From: Desulfobacteraceae bacterium
Lineage (GTDB): Bacteria > Desulfobacterota > Desulfobacteria > Desulfobacterales > Desulfobacteraceae
Assembly: GCA_022712835.1 (NCBI GenBank)
Contig: JAFLJU010000457.1
Location: forward strand, 1-5,254
Direction of reading: 5' to 3'
DNA: 5,254 bases
In this document: positions 1 to 5,254 of the stretch, piece after piece
How the letters are laid out: the number at the start of each line of letters is the position of its first letter
Numbering within the stretch: the stretch's first letter is position 1
The notes under the pieces: model-generated
The model's input: only the letters and a program-made list of their open reading frames with translations
Told to the model about the DNA's origin: nothing
Database searches by the model: none
Made by a program: the position numbers and the translations under genes

Positions 1-2706
1 ATCGGGAAACCCATGGGCATTTTTCAAAATAAGATATTGAACCAGAAACTCAATATCCACAATTCCCCCGGAATCCTGCTTTAGATCAAACAGTCCGGGT
101 TCATGGGCCAGCCGTTTTTGTCGCATGCGTTCACGCATCTCACTGACCTCTTTTTGCAAAATGGCGGGGTCCCGGTCCTTTCCCAACACGGTTTGCCTGA
201 TTTTTTCAAACCTCAGAAAAAGGGCAGGATCTCCTATGATGGGCCGGGCCCTTATCAGGGCCTGGTGTTCCCAGGTCCATGCCTGGGTTTCAAGATACTC
301 CTCAAAGGCATCCATGTGGGAAACAATCATGCCCGAAGCGCCCCCGGGACGAAGCCGCATATCCGCACCATAGAGGGTACCTGCTGATGTGTGCATGGTC
401 AAAAGCCTGATGATCCTCTGGCCCAGGTTTGAATAGAACAAAACATTGTCAATGGATCTGCCCGGGGACAGCTTTTCCCCTTTCGGTGGTATACCGCTTG
501 TCATGCCAGGTTCTGCCTGGAAGAGAAAGACAAGGTCCAAGTCAGATTTATATCCCATCTCAAGCCCCCCCACCTTTCCATAGGCCACAATGGCAAATCC
601 CTGGGGATCTTTTGGGTTGGCCGTGATACCCTGGGGAATCCCGTATTTTTGGGTGACAATGTCCCAGGCGATCTTAAGAACCTGAATGAGGACCGTTTCT
701 GCAATATAGGTTAAATGGTCACTGACTTTCATGAGGGGGTAATTCCCGCTGACGTCTGCGGCAGCCACCCGCAGGGTATTGACCTGGCGAAAAATACAAA
801 GTTCTTCCAGCAGATATTCCACATCCCCGGACGGATTTTTTTTCATCCGGTCTGCCATTTCCTTTTCAAGGGCTTGTTTTTTAGGAGGTGCATACAGGGT
901 GGCCGAGTGCATGAGTTCATCAAGCAATACCGGATGCTGACTCAGGAAGGTGATAATCCAGGGGCTTTTTTGGGCCAGGACAATCAGGGTATCCAGGGCC
1001 CCCTTATTTTCAATGAGCAGTGAAAGATAACAGGTCCGCCGCTCAATGGTGATGACAAGATCGATCAATTTGCTAATAATGGATTGGGCTTCTTTCTCTT
1101 GACCCGCCTTTTTGACCAGCATCGGCATAAGCCGGGCCAGTTTTTTTTGGCCATTGGGGGTCAAACGCCGGGTGTTGGGATGGCTGGCAAGGGTTCTTAA
1201 ACTCGACAACAACTGATCGGAATCCCCAAACCCCAACACTTCAAGGGCATCTGCGGTAAACTGGGGATCATTGATATTGGTCCACATTTCCCGGAGATGT
1301 CGGGTTTGAGTGTCTGTGCTTTCCTCCTCTTCGGTGACCAATAATTGAGAAAAATGGCCGTGAACCCGGTTCAAAACACGGGTCAGTTCCCGATGAAAGG
1401 CATCAAAGGAATCAAACCCCATGGACAGGGCCAGAATCAGCCGTTGGTCCGCCTTTTCCGGTATATCATGGGTCTGACGATCCTGGTATTCCTGGAGCCT
1501 GTTTTCCACCAGTCGCAAAAAGTGATAGGCCTTCTTTAAATCCTGCCGGGTCTCTTGATTGATACACTGATGAACCTGCAACAGGTCCAGCACCTTGAGA
1601 ATCTGCTGCTCCTGAAGTTCGGGTTCCACCCCGCCCCGAATAAGCTGGAACAACTGGCCGAAAAACTCAATCTCCCGGATACCACCGGCACCCAGCTTGA
1701 TATTGTCTTTGAGCTTTTTGTTCTTCACCTGGAGGGTGATCCGATGTTTCATCTCCCGAAAAGAATCAAAGGAACCATAGTCAAAATACCGACGGTAAAT
1801 AAAGGAGTTCAGCCCTTTGAGCAGGGTCTGCCCTTCCTCAATACTTCCGGCAATGGGTCGTGCCTTTATCATGGCATACCGTTCCCATTCCCGGCCCTGG
1901 GCCTGGTAATAATCCTCAAAAGCTGCCGCATTCATGACCAAGGGGCCGCTGTCGCCAAAGGGCCTTAACCGGGTATCCACACGGAAAAAATTAACACCGC
2001 CTCCCATGGTAAACAGCTTTAAAAATTCCCGGCAGAGTCGGGTAAAAAATTCATCGTTGGAAATGGGATTTTTACCTGTGGTAACCCCTTCCCTCGGATA
2101 GACAAACATCAGATCAATATCCGATGAAAAATTAAGTTCCCTGGCCCCCAATTTTCCCAAGCCAAGAACAATAACCTTCTGTGGGTTTCCATGGGGATCT
2201 TTCGGAATGCCAAAGCGCTGGCAAAAAGTATCATATAAAAAGTTGACCCCACACCGGACACAGCCTTCGGCAAGATTTGACAGGTCCAATAAGGTTTCAT
2301 TAAGCCCGGCTACTCCCGTCAAGTCCCGCCATGCAATGCGGATGGATTCATATAGTTTGAACTGAAGCAGGGTCTCTTTCACTAATACGGTATCGAAAGG
2401 TTCCAGGACCATGATTTTTTTAAGCCGATCAGAATAGGTATGATCGGAATAGGAACGGGAACGATCCCCGGAGTTGACCAGTGTTTGGTAGAAAACAGGG
2501 TTTTGAGACAGGGTGACGGCAAAATATTCACTAAACAACATCACCTTAATAAAATCTCCCGTCTGGACCAGAGGGGGCATTTCAAGGCCGTTTTTTTCAA
2601 TCCCTTCGTAAAAAGAGTCCAGCCGGTTCTTCAAAAGGGTAAATAGGGAAGGTTCAAGATTTGGGAAAATGCGATCAATCAATTTTAGGTCCGGTGTCGG
2701 GTACAT
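1..2706 (-). CDS. glnE: Bifunctional glutamine synthetase adenylyltransferase/adenylyl-removing enzyme GlnE, C-terminus cut by window edge
   Basis: Cytoplasmic enzyme that attaches AMP to glutamine synthetase and removes it, in response to PII protein and glutamine, so tuning ammonia assimilation. The frame is open for 902 codons. The N-terminal (adenylyl-removing) nucleotidyltransferase domain shows GKLGARELNFSSDIDL at residues 184-199, with metal-binding D196 and D198, then RLRPFGDSG from 246 and GREWERYAMIKARP at 271-284. The GlnD-like helical domain follows with GAGGIREIEF at 339-348. The linker carries SPWIITFLSQHPVLLDEL near 581-598. The second (adenylylating) domain repeats the pattern: YGKVGGLEMGYKSDLDLVF at 709-727 with D722 and D724, RLRPGGASG from 784, WTWEHQALIRARP at 810-822, and DSGGIVDIEF at 878-887. 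Both active sites look intact. E. coli GlnE has 946 residues, so roughly 70-90 residues are missing past the edge. The ATG at 2706 is the first start after an in-frame TAA 24 bases upstream; its ribosome site is weak (AGGCAGG). The glutamine synthetase target is not in the window. Confidence 0.97.
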   Translation of the reverse strand, partial: MYPTPDLKLIDRIFPNLEPSLFTLLKNRLDSFYEGIEKNGLEMPPLVQTGDFIKVMLFSEYFAVTLSQNPVFYQTLVNSGDRSRSYSDHTYSDRLKKIMVLEPFDTVLVKETLLQFKLYESIRIAWRDLTGVAGLNETLLDLSNLAEGCVRCGVNFLYDTFCQRFGIPKDPHGNPQKVIVLGLGKLGARELNFSSDIDLMFVYPREGVTTGKNPISNDEFFTRLCREFLKLFTMGGGVNFFRVDTRLRPFGDSGPLVMNAAAFEDYYQAQGREWERYAMIKARPIAGSIEEGQTLLKGLNSFIYRRYFDYGSFDSFREMKHRITLQVKNKKLKDNIKLGAGGIREIEFFGQLFQLIRGGVEPELQEQQILKVLDLLQVHQCINQETRQDLKKAYHFLRLVENRLQEYQDRQTHDIPEKADQRLILALSMGFDSFDAFHRELTRVLNRVHGHFSQLLVTEEEESTDTQTRHLREMWTNINDPQFTADALEVLGFGDSDQLLSSLRTLASHPNTRRLTPNGQKKLARLMPMLVKKAGQEKEAQSIISKLIDLVITIERRTCYLSLLIENKGALDTLIVLAQKSPWIITFLSQHPVLLDELMHSATLYAPPKKQALEKEMADRMKKNPSGDVEYLLEELCIFRQVNTLRVAAADVSGNYPLMKVSDHLTYIAETVLIQVLKIAWDIVTQKYGIPQGITANPKDPQGFAIVAYGKVGGLEMGYKSDLDLVFLFQAEPGMTSGIPPKGEKLSPGRSIDNVLFYSNLGQRIIRLLTMHTSAGTLYGADMRLRPGGASGMIVSHMDAFEEYLETQAWTWEHQALIRARPIIGDPALFLRFEKIRQTVLGKDRDPAILQKEVSEMRERMRQKRLAHEPGLFDLKQDSGGIVDIEFLVQYLILKNAHGFPD

Positions 2707-2727
2707 GCGCCTGCCTGATATTAAAGG

Positions 2728-2748
2728 TTATGGTCTTGTACACCATAA
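2728..2748. repeat. Inverted repeat upstream of glnE, candidate operator
   Basis: TTATGGT (2728-2734) and its exact reverse complement ACCATAA (2742-2748) flank a 7-base centre, CTTGTAC. The 21-base spacing suits a dimeric DNA-binding protein. The right arm coincides with the proposed glnE -10 hexamer, so a bound protein would be expected to block transcription there. As RNA it could also form a 7-bp hairpin in the glnE leader. The repeat is seen directly; the operator role is inferred and no regulator family is assigned. Confidence 0.4.
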
Positions 2749-2770
2749 TATTGCCCGGAAAATTTAGCAA
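2742..2770 (-). promoter_or_regulatory. Possible sigma-70 type promoter for glnE
   Basis: Read on the minus strand, TTGCTA (2770-2765) and TATGGT (2747-2742) are 17 bases apart. Each matches 4 of 6 positions of the -35 and -10 consensus. The -10 lies 35 bases before the glnE ATG, giving a short leader. The match is modest and the region is AT-rich, so chance is a real alternative; an alternative pairing, TTGCCT with TATTAT, has a long 19-base spacer. Confidence 0.3.
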
Positions 2771-2876
2771 GGCAAACCCGGGGCTAAGATTCCATTTATC
2801 CTGTACAAAAATATGTTGTAAGTTGTTTTTAGTGGGCATGAGCAAAATTATTTAAAGCGACTTGCAGCCACTCCCC

Positions 2877-2894
2877 AAGGGAACCACCTCCCTT
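2877..2894. repeat. Small inverted repeat (6-bp stem, 6-base loop)
   Basis: AAGGGA (2877-2882) and TCCCTT (2889-2894) are perfect reverse complements around ACCACC. Neither strand has a T-run after the stem, so it is not a standard intrinsic terminator. On the plus strand, CACCTCC within it resembles the anti-Shine-Dalgarno tail of 16S rRNA; on the minus strand it reads as a strong Shine-Dalgarno-like GGGAGGTGG, but no credible gene starts after it. Confidence 0.35.
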
Positions 2895-2910
2895 AAAATA
2901 TTGCACGCAG

Positions 2911-2941
2911 TTACATTCTGGTATGTTTATTAGGAGATAAT
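2911..2941 (+). promoter_or_regulatory. Weak candidate promoter for the hybrid kinase gene
   Basis: TTACAT (2911-2916) and GATAAT (2936-2941) resemble -35 and -10 hexamers; the -10 matches 5 of 6 positions. The 19-base spacer is longer than ideal. It would start transcription around 2948, leaving a leader of about 70 bases before the ATG at 3020. The call rests on consensus similarity only. Confidence 0.22.
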
Positions 2942-2944
2942 TCT

Positions 2945-2990
2945 AAAAAAATGCACCCTATTCTCATGGAAACCGTGGAGGTATTTTTTT
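2945..2990 (+). other. A-tract/T-tract inverted repeat in the kinase leader, possible weak attenuator
   Basis: AAAAAAAT (2945-2952) pairs exactly with ATTTTTTT (2983-2990). Inside lies a small hairpin, CATGG-AAA-CCGTG (2965-2977, one G-U pair in RNA), followed six bases later by seven T (2984-2990). This resembles a poor intrinsic terminator placed 30 bases before the kinase ATG. A 13-codon frame (ATG 2951 to TAA 2992) spans the same bases; the nearest AGGAGA is 13 bases from its ATG, too far for a good ribosome site. Function is unproven and an AT-rich spacer is the simpler reading. Confidence 0.25.
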
Positions 2991-3019
2991 AATAAAAAAG
3001 GGGACGCGAAAAAAGAGAT

Positions 3020-5254
3020 ATGAAAACGAACAAGCTTAAACAGAATTCAATGTTCCAGTGGGGAATTGCCCAAAAATTTATCCTGTGTATTGTGTTGTTC
3101 AGTTTTCTGATGATCTTTATTTTAAGCGGGATTCAATTGTACATAGGGTATAACAAAGGCCTTGAGTCAATCAAAAAAAACATCCGCCAGATTGAGGATA
3201 GCTATTTACCCGGCATTATAGACTCCCTATGGGGATTTAATTATGATTTTTTAAAAATCCAGCTTAACGGAATGATGAAGCTGGATGATGTTTTGTATAT
3301 TGATGTGGTGAACGATGATGAAACCCTGGCCGAAGTGGGGGTGTTTGCAGAAGAAGATGTTATCATAAAAGAATTCCCTTTGCTGCGTGCTGGCGGTGAT
3401 GAAATGATTTTACTGGGAAGACTTCGCATTATTTTTACATTAAAAAATCTGCACAATGGCCTGATGAAAAACGCCATCTCCATTATCCTTTCCCAAAGTA
3501 TTCTTCTCTTTTTAGTATCCGGCTTTATGTTCATTGTTTTTTATTTATTGGTGGCCCGGCACCTCTATGCCCTGGTAAATTATACCAAATCTTTGGGGGT
3601 TACGACCCTGGAAACGCCGTTTTCCCTTAAGCGTTATAAAAGAAGCTGGGGAAAAGATGAATTTGATATCCTTGCCGATACCGTCAATGAAATGCGGATG
3701 AACTTGAATGATTCCTATTCTCACCTGAAGGGAGAAATTTTAGAAAGAAAACAGGCAGAGGCATCTTTAAAGGAAAATGAGGGCCGCCTGAAAACATTGA
3801 TCAATGCCATACCCGATCTGGTCTGGTTGAAAGATCAGAAAGGAGTCTATCTGTTCTGCAATTCCAAATTTGAACGGTTCTTTGGTGCAAAAGAGACAGA
3901 TATTATCGGTAAGACCGATTATGACTTTCTAGACCAGATTATTGCGGATTCCTTCAGGGAAAAGGATAGGGTTGCCATGGCGGCCGGCAGACCCACCACC
4001 TATGAAGAGGATGTTGTCTATGCAGATGATGGGCATGGGGAAATTTCGGAAACCGTAAAGGTACCCATGTATGATTACGAAGGCCGATGTGACGGTGTTC
4101 TGGGAATTTCCCGGAATATTTCTGACCGCAAGAAAGAAGAAAAAGAAAAGGACAAATTCAAAAGACAGCTCCAGCAGTCCCAGAAACTGGAAGCCATCGG
4201 CACCCTTGCCGGTGGGATTGCCCATGATTTTAACAATATCTTGTATCCCCTTATTGGATTTGCTGAAATGCTCCAGGAAGATCTTCCCCGGGAAAGCCGT
4301 GAGCAGAAAAGTGTTGTGCAAATTCTCCAGGCGGCCTTGAGGGCAAAGGACCTGGTCAAACAGATCCTTGCATTCAGCCGTAAAAGCAGTCAGGAGCTTA
4401 AACCCGTAAGGCTTCAGTCCATACTGAAAGAAGCCCTCACACTGTTGAATGCCTCCATCCCCAAAACCATTGACATCCAGACAAATATAGATGTGGACTG
4501 CGGCATGGTGGTGGCGGACGCCACCAAAATTCACCAGGTTGTCATGAATCTTGCCACAAATGCCTACCACGCAATGGAGGAATCCGGCGGCAAACTATCG
4601 GTTATTCTGGAACAGATCCAAATCGAATCCATACCTCTGGCTCTTTTAGAATTGATTCCTGGAGATTATGCGCTTTTGAAAATCATTGATACCGGAATGG
4701 GTATTGAAAAAGCGTTAATAGATAAAATCTTTGATCCCTATTTTACCACCAAGGAAACAAACAAAGGCACCGGTTTAGGGCTTTCAGTGGTCCAAAGCAT
4801 TATTAAAAGCTGTAATGGTGCCATCCATGTGTATAGCGAACAGGGCATGGGGACTCAAGTCCATGTTTATCTGCCCATCATGAAAAAGATGAAAGAAATT
4901 GATAGCGCTGCCCTGGCCAAACCGATTCAAGGCGGTTCAGAAAGAATTCTCATTGTTGATGATGAAGAGATGATCGTTAGCATGGAGAAACTCATGCTTG
5001 AACGATTGGGATATCACGTGACCCCCATGATGGGGAGCGTTGAGACCCTTGCCATATTCAAGAAAAATCCCGACAACTTTGATTTGCTCATTACAGATAT
5101 GACCATGCCACAGATGACAGGCATCCAGCTTGCCAAGGAGATAAGATCCATACGGCCTGATATTCCGGTTATCATTTGTTCTGGATTCAGTGACCAGATC
5201 AATTCAGACACCAGCAAGGCGATGGGTATTCAGGGGTATCTGATGAAACCTGTC
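3020..5254 (+). CDS. Membrane-bound PAS-containing hybrid sensor histidine kinase with C-terminal receiver domain, 3' end cut by window edge
   Basis: Inner-membrane sensor kinase that autophosphorylates a histidine and passes the phosphate to its own receiver. Visible order over 745 residues: TM1 about 20-42; extracytoplasmic sensor about 43-150 with SLWGFNYDFLKIQLNGM at 69-85 and DDVLYIDVV at 89-97, a pattern common in small periplasmic sensor regions; TM2 about 153-178; HAMP-like segment 180-232 ending DEFDILADTVNEM; short coiled coil 238-260; PAS about 257-369, closing with GVLGISRNISDRK; Lys/Glu-rich linker 371-381; HisKA with SQKLEAIGTLAGGIAHDFNN and phosphoacceptor H402; HATPase with N-box N510/N514, DTGMGI 557-562, FDPYFTTK 571-578 and GTGLGL 583-588; receiver from about 644 with acidic pair D647/D648, phosphoacceptor D693, S721 and K743. 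About 10-20 receiver residues, and any further domain, lie past the edge. ATG 3020 is the first start after an in-frame TAA at 2993-2995. No strong Shine-Dalgarno is seen: GGGG at 3000-3003 is too far and GAGA at 3015-3018 too close. The signal and the output partner are unknown. Confidence 0.95.
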   Translation, partial: MKTNKLKQNSMFQWGIAQKFILCIVLFSFLMIFILSGIQLYIGYNKGLESIKKNIRQIEDSYLPGIIDSLWGFNYDFLKIQLNGMMKLDDVLYIDVVNDDETLAEVGVFAEEDVIIKEFPLLRAGGDEMILLGRLRIIFTLKNLHNGLMKNAISIILSQSILLFLVSGFMFIVFYLLVARHLYALVNYTKSLGVTTLETPFSLKRYKRSWGKDEFDILADTVNEMRMNLNDSYSHLKGEILERKQAEASLKENEGRLKTLINAIPDLVWLKDQKGVYLFCNSKFERFFGAKETDIIGKTDYDFLDQIIADSFREKDRVAMAAGRPTTYEEDVVYADDGHGEISETVKVPMYDYEGRCDGVLGISRNISDRKKEEKEKDKFKRQLQQSQKLEAIGTLAGGIAHDFNNILYPLIGFAEMLQEDLPRESREQKSVVQILQAALRAKDLVKQILAFSRKSSQELKPVRLQSILKEALTLLNASIPKTIDIQTNIDVDCGMVVADATKIHQVVMNLATNAYHAMEESGGKLSVILEQIQIESIPLALLELIPGDYALLKIIDTGMGIEKALIDKIFDPYFTTKETNKGTGLGLSVVQSIIKSCNGAIHVYSEQGMGTQVHVYLPIMKKMKEIDSAALAKPIQGGSERILIVDDEEMIVSMEKLMLERLGYHVTPMMGSVETLAIFKKNPDNFDLLITDMTMPQMTGIQLAKEIRSIRPDIPVIICSGFSDQINSDTSKAMGIQGYLMKPV

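Larger units (their letters stand above)
2707..3019. other. Divergent intergenic region between glnE and the hybrid kinase gene
   Basis: This 313-base AT-rich gap separates two head-to-head genes, so it should hold both promoters. It contains a 7-bp inverted repeat nearest glnE (2728-2748), a 6-bp hairpin in the middle (2877-2894) and an A-tract/T-tract inverted repeat near the kinase (2945-2990). No tRNA, riboswitch or sigma-54 type (TGGCAC-N5-TTGCA) promoter was recognised. Only very short open frames occur: 54 codons at 2839-2675 minus, up to 37 codons at 2942-2829 minus, and 13 codons at 2951-2992 plus. None has a good ribosome site. Confidence 0.8.

Noticed and set aside
1555..1968. A plus-strand open frame of 137 codons opposite glnE.
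   Set aside because: It is antisense to conserved GlnE motifs (RLRP, GAGGIREIEF regions) and is explained as a shadow frame.
2675..2839. A 54-codon minus-strand frame (ATG at 2839) overlapping the first 32 bases of glnE in another frame.
   Set aside because: No Shine-Dalgarno before the ATG, no recognised motif, and it covers the likely glnE promoter and operator region. Its composition is not clearly coding.
2877..2894. The middle intergenic hairpin as a rho-independent terminator.
   Set aside because: The stem is only 6 bp and no T-run follows on either strand. The two genes diverge, so no terminator is expected between them.
4127..4152. A-rich run in the kinase gene considered as a possible slippage or frameshift site.
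   Set aside because: The frame continues correctly from PAS to HisKA with no disruption; the run simply encodes a Lys/Glu-rich linker.
3929..4570. A long minus-strand open frame (213 codons) within the kinase gene.
   Set aside because: It lies opposite the PAS and HisKA coding sequence, whose frame carries clear conserved kinase motifs. The antisense translation shows no recognisable domain.

Overview
The window holds two large genes transcribed divergently, both cut by the window edges, with a 313-base AT-rich gap between them. On the minus strand (2706 down to 1) is glnE, which encodes the bifunctional glutamine synthetase adenylyltransferase/adenylyl-removing enzyme. Its 902 visible codons are uninterrupted and contain both nucleotidyltransferase active sites; only about the last 70-90 residues are missing. 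On the plus strand (3020 to 5254) is a membrane-bound hybrid sensor histidine kinase. It has 745 visible codons, in the order TM, extracytoplasmic sensor, TM, HAMP-like linker, PAS, HisKA, HATPase, receiver, and the receiver is cut off just after its conserved lysine.

The organism is most likely a Gram-negative, mesophilic deltaproteobacterium-type bacterium (Desulfobacterota, perhaps a Desulfobacteraceae-like sulfate reducer). This is an inference from the style of the hybrid kinase (H-box with HDFNNILYP, C-terminal receiver), the moderate GC content and the GlnE sequence. No taxonomic marker gene is present, so the assignment is tentative.

Layout: 1-2706 glnE (minus); 2707-3019 divergent intergenic region with a possible glnE promoter overlapping a 7-bp inverted repeat, a second small hairpin, and an A-tract/T-tract inverted repeat just before the kinase; 3020-5254 hybrid kinase (plus). 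GlnE adjusts nitrogen assimilation by adenylylating and deadenylylating glutamine synthetase. The kinase senses an unknown signal. Its divergent placement next to glnE does not by itself show that the two act together. No mobile element, CRISPR array, tRNA or rRNA was seen. I found no convincing new biological system here; the observations worth a second look lie in the intergenic region and in details of the kinase.
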